From positions 2,542,001-2,606,000 of the forward strand of contig NZ_JACKXE010000001.1 of NCBI RefSeq assembly GCF_014212315.1: a stretch of DNA of 64,000 bases, written 5' to 3'. Position 1 is the stretch's first letter; each line of letters starts with the position of its first letter. The stretch is from Nocardioides luti. Lineage in GTDB: Bacteria; Actinomycetota; Actinomycetes; Propionibacteriales; Nocardioidaceae. The translations under genes and the position numbers were made by a program. This document shows, one piece after another, positions 1 to 6,934 of this stretch. The notes under the pieces were generated by a model. It was not told the DNA's origin. It made no database searches and worked only from the letters and a program-made list of their open reading frames with translations.

Positions 1-1900
1 CGTACACGCACCGCACCGACTCCTGCCCGGCGCACAGCACCACGTGGTCGACGTCGAGGACGTGGTCGACCCCGTCGAGCGTGTAGTGCAGGCCGGCGTC
101 GTCGACGCGGGTGTACGTCGCGCCGCTGACCTGGGTGATGCCGGACTGCTTGAGCACCGCGCGGTGCGCCCAGCCCGACGTCTTGCCGAGCCCGATGCCG
201 ATCGGGGTGGTCTTGCGCTGGAGGAGCGTCACCTCGCGGACCGGCGTGCGCGGCTTGCGCTCGGTCAGGCCGCCCGGGTGCAGGGACGGGTCGCCGACGC
301 CCCAGTGCGCCATCCAGTCGTCGAGCGTGTCGGCCGGGTCGTGGGTCAGGAAGTGGCTGACGTCCACGCCGATCCCGCCGGCGCCGATCACCGCCACCCG
401 CTTGCCGGGCACGACCGCGCCGCTGAGCACGTCGGCGTACGACACGACCTTGTCGTGGTCGATCCCCTCGAGGTCCGGGACCCGGCCGACGACGCCGGTC
501 GCCACGACCACCTCGTCGTACGCCGTCAGGTCGGGGGCCGTGGCCACCGTCCCGAGCCGGACCTCGACGCCGAGCACCTCGAGGCGGCGCGTGTAGTAGC
601 GCAGCGTCTCGCGGAAGTCCTCCTTGCCGGGCACCTGCATCGCGAGGCGGAACTGGCCGCCGAGGCTGTCGGACTTCTCGAAGAGCGTGACCGCCAAGCC
701 GCGCTCGGCCGCGGAGACGGCGGCGGACAGCCCGGCCGGGCCGGCGCCGACGACCGCGACCGTGCCCGCGCGCTTCGTCGGACCGAGCACGAGCGTGGTC
801 TCGCGGCAGGCGCGGGGGTTGACCAGGCAGGACGCCTTCTTGTTCTCGAACACGTGGTCCAGGCAGGCCTGGTTGCAGGCGATGCAGGTGTTGATCTCGT
901 CGGCGCGGCCGGCCGCCGCCTTGGCGACGAAGTCGGGGTCGGCGAGCAGCGGGCGCGCCATCGAGACCAGGTCGGCCTCGCCGGCGGCCAGGATCGACTC
1001 GGCCAGCTCGGGGGTGTTGATCCGGTTCGAGGCGCACACCGGGACGGACACCTCGGCCTTGAGGCGGGCGGTCGCGGAGCGCCACGCGCCGGGCGGGACC
1101 TGGGTGATGATCGTGGGCACCCGGGCCTCGTGCCAGCCGATGCCGGTGTTGAGGACGGTCACGCCGGCCTCCTCGAGCAGGTGCGCCAGCGTGACGACCT
1201 CCTCCCACGTCTGGCCGCCCTCGACCAGGTCGAGCAGCGAGATCCGGTAGACGATCGGGAAGTCCGCGCCGACCAGGTCGCGGGCGCGGCGGACGACCTC
1301 GAGGGGGAAGCGCATCCGCTTCTCCGCGGTGCCGCCCCACGCGTCGGTGCGGTCGTTGGTGCGTACGGCGAGGAACTGGTTGATGAGGTACCCCTCCGAG
1401 CCCATCACCTCGACGGCGTCGTACTCCGCCTTCACGGCCAGCGCGACGGTCTGCGCGAAGTCGGTCGCGGTGCGGTCCACGGCCTTCGTGGACAGGGCGC
1501 TCGGGCGGAACGGCGTGATCGGCGACTTCCTGCTCGACGCGCTGACGCTCAGCGGGTGGTAGCCGTAGCGGCCCGCGTGCAGCACCTGCAGCGCGATCGC
1601 GCCGCCCTCGGCGTGCACCGCCCCGGTGACCTCGCGGTGCCGCATCGCCTGCAGCCGCGTGGTCAGCTCGGAGGCGAGCGGCTTGAGCCAGCCGCGCTTG
1701 TTGGGGGCGTAGCCGCCCGTGACGATGAGGCCGACGCCGCCGCGGGCGCGCTCGGCGAAGTACGCCGCCAGGGCCGGCAGGTCGCGCGCGCTGTCCTCGA
1801 GGCCGGTGTGCATCGAGCCCATCACCACGCGGTTGCGCAGCCGGAGCCCCGACGGGCCGCCCAGGGTGATCGGGCTCAGCAGGTGGGGGTAGTCGCTCAT
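1..1900 (-). CDS. fadH: NADPH-dependent 2,4-dienoyl-CoA reductase (3' end cut by window)
   Basis: Reduces 2,4-dienoyl-CoA during beta-oxidation of unsaturated acyl chains, using FMN, a 4Fe-4S cluster, FAD and NADPH. About 633 residues are visible against roughly 670 for E. coli FadH, so only some 40 C-terminal residues are missing. The N-terminal half is an old-yellow-enzyme barrel (GSEGYLINQF near residue 170 and NTGIGWHEAR near 255 carry the Tyr and His used in catalysis). The iron-sulfur cysteines follow at C339, C342, C346 and about C358 (CIACNQAC...C), then the Rossmann motifs VVGAGPAGL and VIGAGGIG. The ATG overlaps the stop of the upstream PadR gene (ATGA), with GGCGGAACG as a weak ribosome site, so the two form one operon. 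Another FMN/Fe-S ene-reductase specificity is possible. Confidence 0.9.
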   Translation of the reverse strand, partial: MSDYPHLLSPITLGGPSGLRLRNRVVMGSMHTGLEDSARDLPALAAYFAERARGGVGLIVTGGYAPNKRGWLKPLASELTTRLQAMRHREVTGAVHAEGGAIALQVLHAGRYGYHPLSVSASSRKSPITPFRPSALSTKAVDRTATDFAQTVALAVKAEYDAVEVMGSEGYLINQFLAVRTNDRTDAWGGTAEKRMRFPLEVVRRARDLVGADFPIVYRISLLDLVEGGQTWEEVVTLAHLLEEAGVTVLNTGIGWHEARVPTIITQVPPGAWRSATARLKAEVSVPVCASNRINTPELAESILAAGEADLVSMARPLLADPDFVAKAAAGRADEINTCIACNQACLDHVFENKKASCLVNPRACRETTLVLGPTKRAGTVAVVGAGPAGLSAAVSAAERGLAVTLFEKSDSLGGQFRLAMQVPGKEDFRETLRYYTRRLEVLGVEVRLGTVATAPDLTAYDEVVVATGVVGRVPDLEGIDHDKVVSYADVLSGAVVPGKRVAVIGAGGIGVDVSHFLTHDPADTLDDWMAHWGVGDPSLHPGGLTERKPRTPVREVTLLQRKTTPIGIGLGKTSGWAHRAVLKQSGITQVSGATYTRVDDAGLHYTLDGVDHVLDVDHVVLCAGQESVRCVY

Positions 1901-2439
1901 CGTTCCGCCTTCTCGTGGGCATGGAGGTACTCGCCGAGCCACTCGACCCAGAACCGCTCCGTGCGGATGCCCCCGCGCAGGACGAGGTACTGGTCGAGGG
2001 CGTGCCCGGTGAGGGTCTCGGGGGTGGGGTGCTCGCGCTTCGCGAGCCGTTCGTAGTGGTCGAGGCGCACCTGGTGGTCGACCAGGGTGGCGCGGACGAC
2101 GTCGAGGACGGCCGCGCGGTCGCCGTACGACGCCCCGCGCATCTTGACCGCGAGCTCGCTGCGCAGCGGCTCCGTCGGGGTGGGGGCCGCCAGCCAGTCG
2201 GCGAGGACGCCCTCGCCGGCGGCGGAGACGGCGTACACCTTCTTGTCGGGCTTGCCGCTCTGCGCGACCGCGGTGGCGGTGACCCAGCCGTCGGCGTCCA
2301 TCCGGCCGAGCACCTTGTAGATCTGCTGGTGCGTGGCGTGCCAGAAGTAGCCGATGGAGCGCTCGAAGCGCCTCGCCAGCTCGAGCCCGGAGGCCGGCTG
2401 CTCGCGCAGCGCGACGAGGAGGGCGTGCTCGAGGGCCAT
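1897..2439 (-). CDS. PadR-family transcriptional regulator
   Basis: A 180-residue DNA-binding regulator. The N-terminal winged helix begins MALEHALLVALREQ and contains the PadR signature ASGLELARRF...HATHQQIYKVLGRM; the C-terminal part is the helical dimerisation region of the longer (Vir-type) PadR subfamily. I chose the ATG at 2439 because the PadR fold begins there; an upstream in-frame start at 2496 would add 19 residues unlike the family. It overlaps fadH by 4 bases and so probably controls fadH and itself. A perfect 6-2-6 palindrome lies 23 bases upstream. The inducer is unknown. Confidence 0.85.
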   Translation of the reverse strand: MALEHALLVALREQPASGLELARRFERSIGYFWHATHQQIYKVLGRMDADGWVTATAVAQSGKPDKKVYAVSAAGEGVLADWLAAPTPTEPLRSELAVKMRGASYGDRAAVLDVVRATLVDHQVRLDHYERLAKREHPTPETLTGHALDQYLVLRGGIRTERFWVEWLGEYLHAHEKAER

Positions 2440-2461
2440 GCCGTTAATGGTGGCGCACCTA

Positions 2462-2475
2462 TGCAACGAGTTGCA
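2462..2475. promoter_or_regulatory. Putative PadR operator upstream of padR-fadH
   Basis: TGCAAC-GA-GTTGCA is a perfect inverted repeat (6-bp arms, 2-bp centre) just upstream of the PadR start at 2439. Its position suggests autoregulation of padR-fadH. It is also about 30 bp from the divergent DUF4396 promoter, so an effect there cannot be excluded. Confidence 0.45.
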
Positions 2476-2506
2476 AGAGTGCGTGGCCCGGGTCACTCAT
2501 GGGCTC

Positions 2507-2535
2507 TTGATCGATACCCCTAGGGGGTATAGCGT
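2507..2535 (+). promoter_or_regulatory. Promoter with embedded CsoR-like operator
   Basis: TTGATC (2507-2512) and TAGCGT (2530-2535) are separated by exactly 17 bp, and that spacer is filled by ATACCCCTAGGGGGTAT (2514-2530), a G-tract palindrome of the kind bound by copper-sensing CsoR repressors in actinobacteria. The -10 ends 6 bases before the ATG at 2542, which predicts a leaderless transcript. No csoR gene is in the window, so a trans-acting repressor is inferred. Confidence 0.6.
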
Positions 2536-2541
2536 GAGCGC

Positions 2542-2994
2542 ATGGACTCGACGTGGAGGATGGCCGCGACCGCGACGCTGCACTGCCTGACCGGCTGTGC
2601 GATCGGCGAGGTGCTGGGCATGGTGCTGGCGACCTGGTGGGGCTGGAGCAACGGCGCGAGCATCGTGCTCTCGGTGGCCCTGGCGTTCTTCTTCGGCTAC
2701 CTGCTGACCTTCCGTGGCGTGCGCACCGCCGGTCTGGACGTCCGGGCCGCGGTGCGCACCGCGCTCGCCGCCGACACCGTCTCGATCCTCACGATGGAGG
2801 TCGTCGACAACGGCACCCTGCTGGTCTGGCCGAGCGCGATGGCGGCCACGCTGGCCGACGTCCTGTTCTGGGCCAGCCTGGTCGTGAGCCTCGCCGTCGC
2901 GTTCGTGCTGACCGTCCCGGTGAACCGCTGGATGATCGGGCGAGGCCGAGGTCACGCCGTCGTCCACGAGATGCACCACCACGAAGCCCACTGA
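2542..2994 (+). CDS. DUF4396 membrane protein, probably metal-responsive
   Basis: A 150-residue integral membrane protein of the DUF4396 family. Four hydrophobic stretches are visible (around residues 8-32, 39-58, 75-100 and 108-128). Conserved-looking polar residues lie inside the membrane part (HCLTGCAIGEVLG, DTVSILTMEVVDN), and the C-terminus is histidine-rich (HAVVHEMHHHEAH). The biochemical role is not known. The CsoR-like operator in its promoter and the His-rich tail suggest a link with copper or another soft metal; this is inference. There is no ribosome-binding site, consistent with leaderless translation. Confidence 0.75.
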   Translation: MDSTWRMAATATLHCLTGCAIGEVLGMVLATWWGWSNGASIVLSVALAFFFGYLLTFRGVRTAGLDVRAAVRTALAADTVSILTMEVVDNGTLLVWPSAMAATLADVLFWASLVVSLAVAFVLTVPVNRWMIGRGRGHAVVHEMHHHEAH

Positions 2995-3011
2995 AACCGT
3001 ACGATTTGCCC

Positions 3012-3899
3012 ATGCGCCTGCGTGGATCCGTTGCCGTCCTGCCCCTCGTCCTGCCGATCCTGGCCTTCTCGGCCTGTGCGCCGGTGGACGACGCCCCCTC
3101 CTCGACGGCGAACACCTCGTCCGGCAGCGGCTCGGCCGCGCCCGACGACTGCGCGGTCGACAGCCTCCCGCTGCGCACGGCCGGGACGCTGACCGTGGGC
3201 ACCGACTCCCCGGCGTACGACCCGTGGTTCCGCAAGAACGACCCCACCAACGGCCAGGGCTACGAGTCGGCGGTGGCCTACGCCGTTGCCGAGCAGCTCG
3301 GTTTCTCGCGGGACCAGGTCACCTGGGTCAAGGTGCCGTTCAACTCGTCGTACAAGCCCGGTGCCAAGGACTTCGACTTCGACATCAACCAGATCTCGAT
3401 CACCCCCGCGCGGGCGCAGGTCGTCGACTTCTCCGACGGCTACTACTCCGCGTCGCAGGCGGTCGTCGCCCTGAAGGGCTCCGCCGGCGCGGAGGCGACC
3501 AGCCTGGCCGACCTCAAGGGCCTGCGCCTCGGCGCGCAGACCGGCACCACCTCGCTGACCGCGATCCGCGACGACATCCAGCCCGACACCGACCCGGTCG
3601 TCTTCGAGGACACCAACGCCGCCAAGCAGGCGCTGCAGAACGACCAGGTCGACGCGATCCTGGCCGACCTGCCGACCGCGCTCTACATCAGCGCCGTCGA
3701 GATCCCCGACAGCACGCTGGTCGGGCAGTTCCAGGTGTCGTCGGGTGACGCCGAGGAGTTCGGCATGCTCTTCGAGAAGGGCAGCGGGCTGGTCTCCTGC
3801 GTCAACCAGGCGCTCGCGACGCTGCAGGACGACGGCACCCTCGACCAGCTCCAGCAGAAGTGGCTCTACGACGCCGCGGACGTCCCCGAGCTCCAGTGA
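3012..3899 (+). CDS. Amino-acid ABC transporter substrate-binding lipoprotein
   Basis: Extracytoplasmic receptor of a polar amino-acid importer (solute-binding family 3), 295 residues. The signal peptide ends in a lipobox-like FSAC, so C22 is the probable lipidated cysteine. A low-complexity Ser/Thr linker follows, then the two-lobed domain (TLTVGTDSPAYDPW, FDINQISITPARAQVVDFS, LGAQTGTTS, DAILADLPTALY). The ATG at 3012 gives a complete signal peptide. The stop overlaps the permease start (GTGA), so receptor, permease and ATPase form one operon. The exact amino acid cannot be read from sequence. Confidence 0.88.
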   Translation: MRLRGSVAVLPLVLPILAFSACAPVDDAPSSTANTSSGSGSAAPDDCAVDSLPLRTAGTLTVGTDSPAYDPWFRKNDPTNGQGYESAVAYAVAEQLGFSRDQVTWVKVPFNSSYKPGAKDFDFDINQISITPARAQVVDFSDGYYSASQAVVALKGSAGAEATSLADLKGLRLGAQTGTTSLTAIRDDIQPDTDPVVFEDTNAAKQALQNDQVDAILADLPTALYISAVEIPDSTLVGQFQVSSGDAEEFGMLFEKGSGLVSCVNQALATLQDDGTLDQLQQKWLYDAADVPELQ

Positions 3900-4774
3900 G
3901 CGGGCCCTCGGCCCCGCCGTCCGCCGGTGCCGCCTGGACGCCGTCGCCGCGGGAGGTCGAGCGGCGCGAGCAGCGCCGCCGGCTGAGGCTGCGCTCGATC
4001 CTGATCGCCACGATCGCCCTGGTCGTCGTGTTCGTCGGCCTCGGGCTGCTGGTCGTGACGTCGCCCGGCTGGGACCGGGTGAGGGTGTCGTTCTTCAACG
4101 GGTTCCACGCGAAGGCATCGTTGCCGGACATCGCGCGGGCGTTCTGGATCAACGTGAAGATGTTCCTGATCGCCGAGCCGCTGATCCTGGTGGCGGGGCT
4201 GGCGATCGCGCTCGCGCGCGGCGCCCGCTCCCCGTGGCTCGTGCCGCTGCGGGTCTTCGCCGTTGCCTACACCGACGTCATCCGCGGCGTCCCCACGATC
4301 CTGCTCATCCTGCTGCTCGGCTTCGGCATGCCCGGGCTGCGGCTCCAGGGCGTCCCGAACAGCGCGTTCTTCTGGGCGACGACCGCGCTGGTGATCTCCT
4401 ACAGCGCCTACGTCGCCGAGGTGTTCCGCTCCGGCATCGAGTCGATCCACCCCTCGCAGCTCGCGAGCGCCGAGGCGCTGGGGCTCTCGCGCGGCCAGAC
4501 GATGCGCTTCGTGGTCGTGCCGCAGGCCGTACGCCGCGTGGTGCCACCGCTGCTGAACGACTTCGTCTCCCTGCAGAAGGACACCGCCCTGGCCTCGACG
4601 CTCGGCGTCTTCGAAGCGGTCTTCGTGGCGCGCGACTACACCAACTACAACTTCAACTACACGCCGTACGTCGTGGTCGCGGCGTTCTTCGTGGCGCTGA
4701 CCATCCCGCTGGCGCGCTTCACCGACTGGCTCGGCCGGCGCTACGCCGAGCGCGAGCGGGCGGGTGCGCGATGA
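3896..4774 (+). CDS. Amino-acid ABC transporter permease
   Basis: Membrane subunit (292 residues) of the importer encoded with 3012-3899 and 4771-5502. The N-terminal ~40 residues are cytoplasmic and charged; hydrophobic segments follow from about residue 38. The HisM/GlnP-type motifs are present: TDVIRGVPTILLILLLGFG, and the EAA loop SAEALGLSRGQTMRFVVVPQA that docks on the ATPase. The GTG start overlaps the upstream TGA and the gene ends in an ATGA overlap with the ATPase, indicating translational coupling. Confidence 0.88.
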   Translation: MSGPSAPPSAGAAWTPSPREVERREQRRRLRLRSILIATIALVVVFVGLGLLVVTSPGWDRVRVSFFNGFHAKASLPDIARAFWINVKMFLIAEPLILVAGLAIALARGARSPWLVPLRVFAVAYTDVIRGVPTILLILLLGFGMPGLRLQGVPNSAFFWATTALVISYSAYVAEVFRSGIESIHPSQLASAEALGLSRGQTMRFVVVPQAVRRVVPPLLNDFVSLQKDTALASTLGVFEAVFVARDYTNYNFNYTPYVVVAAFFVALTIPLARFTDWLGRRYAERERAGAR

Positions 4775-5502
4775 GCGCCCTGCTGGAGGCCGTGGACGTC
4801 CGCAAGGCGTACGGCGACAAGGTGGTGCTCCGCGACGTCTCCCTGGCGTTGCAGCCGCACGACGTGGTGTGCCTGATCGGCTCGTCCGGCTCGGGCAAGT
4901 CGACGCTGCTGCGCTGCCTGAACCTGCTCGAGGACGTCGACGACGGCGTGATCCGCTTCGAGGGCCGCGAGATCTCCGACCCCCGCGTCGACCGGCGCGC
5001 GGTGCACGGGCGGATGGGGATGGTCTTCCAGGCGTACAACCTCTTCCCGCACCTCTCGGTCCTGGACAACTGCACCCTCGCACCCCGGCGGGTGCACGGC
5101 GTCCCGCGCGCCGAGGCCGAGGCCCGGGCCCGTGACCTGCTCGGCCAGTTCGGGCTCGCCGACCAGGCCCTCAAGCACCCCGACCGCCTGTCCGGCGGCC
5201 AGCAGCAGCGCGCCGCCCTGGTCCGGGCGCTCTGCACGCAGCCCACCCTGCTGCTGCTCGACGAGATCACCGCCGCCCTCGACCCCGAGCTCGTCGGCGA
5301 CGTCCTCACCATCGTCCGCGACCTCGCCGAGCAGGGCACCACCATGGTGCTCGCCACCCACGAGATGGCCTTCGCCCGCGAGGTCGCCACCACCGTCTGC
5401 TTCCTCCACGAGGGCCGGATCCTCGAGCAGGGCCCGCCCTCCCAGATCTTCACCGAGCCGCGCGAGGAGCGGACGCGGCAGTTCCTGCGGCGCGTGCTCT
5501 GA
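4771..5502 (+). CDS. Amino-acid ABC transporter ATP-binding protein
   Basis: ATPase subunit (243 residues) of the importer. It has Walker A GSSGSGKST at residues 37-45, Q-loop VFQAYNLFPH, signature LSGGQQQRAAL, Walker B LLLLDEITAALD and switch His in LATHEMAFA. Length and motifs fit the GlnQ/HisP group. The Walker B continues DEITAALD rather than the commoner DEPTSALD, which is seen in several actinobacterial members and keeps the catalytic Glu. It is the last gene of the three-gene operon; the repeat array beginning at 5528 lies just downstream. Confidence 0.9.
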   Translation: MSALLEAVDVRKAYGDKVVLRDVSLALQPHDVVCLIGSSGSGKSTLLRCLNLLEDVDDGVIRFEGREISDPRVDRRAVHGRMGMVFQAYNLFPHLSVLDNCTLAPRRVHGVPRAEAEARARDLLGQFGLADQALKHPDRLSGGQQQRAALVRALCTQPTLLLLDEITAALDPELVGDVLTIVRDLAEQGTTMVLATHEMAFAREVATTVCFLHEGRILEQGPPSQIFTEPREERTRQFLRRVL

Positions 5503-5527
5503 CCTCGCCGGCGGGCGGGCGGGCCCA

Positions 5528-5651
5528 GCGGTGAGCCTGCCACCTAAAGGGTCACCACGACGGTGGCTGGGGCACCGCTGACGTCGGTGCCTCGCGCGGA
5601 GCGGTGAGCCTGCCACGGAGTCGGCGTCCCGGAGGGTGGCCAGCTCACCGC
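5528..5651. repeat. Left 124-bp four-copy repeat array (two imperfect hairpins)
   Basis: Four 16-bp copies related to GCGGTGAGCYKGCCAC sit in alternating orientation: 5528-5543 (+), 5563-5578 (-), 5601-5616 (+), 5636-5651 (-). Each +/- pair can fold into a 16-bp imperfect stem with a 19-nt loop, and 22 nt separate the pairs. Start-to-start spacing is 35, 38, 35. The last copy contains the stop codon of the DUF559 gene (5645-5647). The array also occupies the gap after the ABC operon and might terminate its transcription. The same geometry recurs at 6745-6868. Confidence 0.8.
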
Positions 5652-6619
5652 CGGGCGACTGGCGCTTCGACATCCGTCGGGTGACGTCGAGGTCCGAGCG
5701 CCGTGCTGACCCGCGCGAAGAGCAGCTCCCACTGGCTGCCGAACGAAGGGGGAGGCCCGTCGTAGCCGGCGTCCACCAGCGCGCGGAACACCTCTCCGAC
5801 AAGAGTCTTGCGGTGGTCCAGCTTCTCGCGGGTGACCTGGACGTAGGGGATGTCGGCGCTGCGCAGGAGGGCGTAGCGACCGAGGTCCTGGAGGTACTGG
5901 GCGCGGTCGTCCTGGTGGTGGGCGCCTTCGTACTCGACCACGACTCCCCACGCTCGGTAGAGCAGGTCGGCGAGGACGACGACATCCTCGCGCACGTCGA
6001 CCGACACGTTCGCCTCGGCGGGTGGCAGCCCGGCGAAGTCGAGCACGCACCGTGTCTCCGACTCCTTCAGTGACCTGGCGCGGTGGTTGAGATGCTCCAG
6101 CAGCCACACGGCCTCCTGCGCGCCGTCCCGCCAGAGCGCTGACAGAGCAAGCTCCTCGAGCTCGTCGAGCGTCATGTGCCCGTGGTGCAGCAGCCAGTCA
6201 CCGACCTTGATCGCGTCGATGGTCCGCGCGCGAGCGACGTAAGAGACGTACGCAGCGGCTGGCGTGACGCACAGGTCGTCCGAGCTAGGCGGAAGCCGCC
6301 GGGTGCGGTGGAGGAAGACGCCAGGAAGGGCGAGATGCAGGTCTCCCTGGACCACGAAGCGCACGGGCGACCGGGGCCCGAAGTCGAGGCCGAGTCGTTG
6401 AATGCGGCTGATCCCGGTCAGCCTGGCCGCCGCGGGCAGTGCCAGGGCGGCCGCCTGGATGCGGTCCTCCGGGCTCAGTGGGTGTCCGCGCTCGCACCAC
6501 ACCCGGGGATGGAGCCGGACGAATCGTCGGCCCTCGAGCATGCGCGAGGACACGCCCGAGGCGATGGCCTCGTCGCGGGTGAACGGTCTACCCAGCAGCT
6601 CGGTCGGGATGGGGCGCAT
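5645..6619 (-). CDS. AbiEi-like N-domain plus DUF559 (Vsr-like) endonuclease-domain protein
   Basis: A 324-residue protein. The N-terminal ~45 residues (FTRDEAIASGVSSRMLEG...VRLHPRVW) look like the winged-helix domain of AbiEi-type antitoxins. The C-terminal part matches DUF559, a relative of the Vsr endonuclease fold: D218 in ADLLYR, then E229 and E231 in VVEYEGAHH, then a conserved D/R helix (YLQDLGRYALL). This would form a PD-(D/E)xK-like site. Such proteins are often annotated as putative endonucleases or type IV antitoxins; no activity is established. The start at 6619 (MRPIPTELLG) precedes the first conserved block; starts at 6706 and 6805 would read into repeat-containing DNA. It is flanked by repeat arrays and has no partner gene. 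Confidence 0.65.
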   Translation of the reverse strand: MRPIPTELLGRPFTRDEAIASGVSSRMLEGRRFVRLHPRVWCERGHPLSPEDRIQAAALALPAAARLTGISRIQRLGLDFGPRSPVRFVVQGDLHLALPGVFLHRTRRLPPSSDDLCVTPAAAYVSYVARARTIDAIKVGDWLLHHGHMTLDELEELALSALWRDGAQEAVWLLEHLNHRARSLKESETRCVLDFAGLPPAEANVSVDVREDVVVLADLLYRAWGVVVEYEGAHHQDDRAQYLQDLGRYALLRSADIPYVQVTREKLDHRKTLVGEVFRALVDAGYDGPPPSFGSQWELLFARVSTALGPRRHPTDVEAPVARR

Positions 6620-6744
6620 GACGCCATCGAAGGCGGCCGAGGAGGCCGTCGGCGGCGCGGAATGCCTCTCCTGTGGACGAAGCTGCTCCCGGGCTGTCCT
6701 GTGCATGGTTGTCGGCTGCTCTGCAGGCCGACGGGCGATGGCGG

Positions 6745-6868
6745 GCGGTGGACTGGCCACCGATCCAACCGTGGGAACGGTGGCTGAGACACCGCTGGTG
6801 GGCAAGGCTTCAGCTCAGCGGTGACGAGGCCACCGTTTGCCGGCGCGAATCGGTGGCCAGCTCACCGC
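6745..6868. repeat. Right 124-bp four-copy repeat array
   Basis: Copies at 6745-6760 (+), 6780-6795 (-), 6818-6833 (+) and 6853-6868 (-), with the same 16/19/16/22/16/19/16 layout as the left array. The conserved ends are GCGGTG and GCCAC; the centres vary. It lies 126 bp upstream of the DUF559 start and 66 bp upstream of the CaiB-family start. The whole gene-free stretch 6620-6934 otherwise holds only a short AT-poorer segment and the CaiB promoter/operator; I see no further gene in it. Confidence 0.8.
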
Positions 6869-6907
6869 TCGCTCGCCAGCCAGCGCCTCCGACACCCCCT
6901 ACAACCC

Positions 6908-6929
6908 TGACAGTGAACCTGTCACAATC
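6908..6929 (+). promoter_or_regulatory. Operator/promoter of the CaiB-family gene
   Basis: TGACAG-TGAAC-CTGTCA (6908-6924) is an inverted repeat running into CACAAT (6923-6928), which sits 6 bases before the ATG and could be the -10 of a leaderless transcript. The pattern TGACA-N7-TGTCACAATCG is repeated exactly at 14125-14147 in front of the thiolase, suggesting one regulator binds both. Confidence 0.5.
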
Positions 6930-6934
6930 GCGCC

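Larger units (their letters stand above)
5528..6868. mobile_element. Candidate 1.34-kb element: DUF559 gene between matched repeat arrays
   Basis: The two 124-bp arrays at 5528-5651 and 6745-6868 have identical internal spacing and enclose a single gene (5645-6619, minus strand). The order +,-,+,- is unchanged by reverse complementing, so the arrays can be read as terminal inverted structures. Total size is in the range of a small insertion sequence, but the enclosed protein is a DUF559/Vsr-like nuclease, not a recognised transposase, and I see no target-site duplication. Mobility is a hypothesis. The alternative is paired regulatory or REP-like palindromes around a resident gene. Confidence 0.35.

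Noticed and set aside
44..2056. Long plus-strand open frame (about 670 codons)
   Set aside because: It is antisense to fadH; its translation is Arg/Val/Asp/Ala-rich without any motif, as expected for the reverse frame of a high-GC gene.
5528..5651. Repeat array as a CRISPR
   Set aside because: Repeats are only 16 bp, alternate in orientation, differ in the centre, have conserved non-unique spacing, and no cas gene is present.
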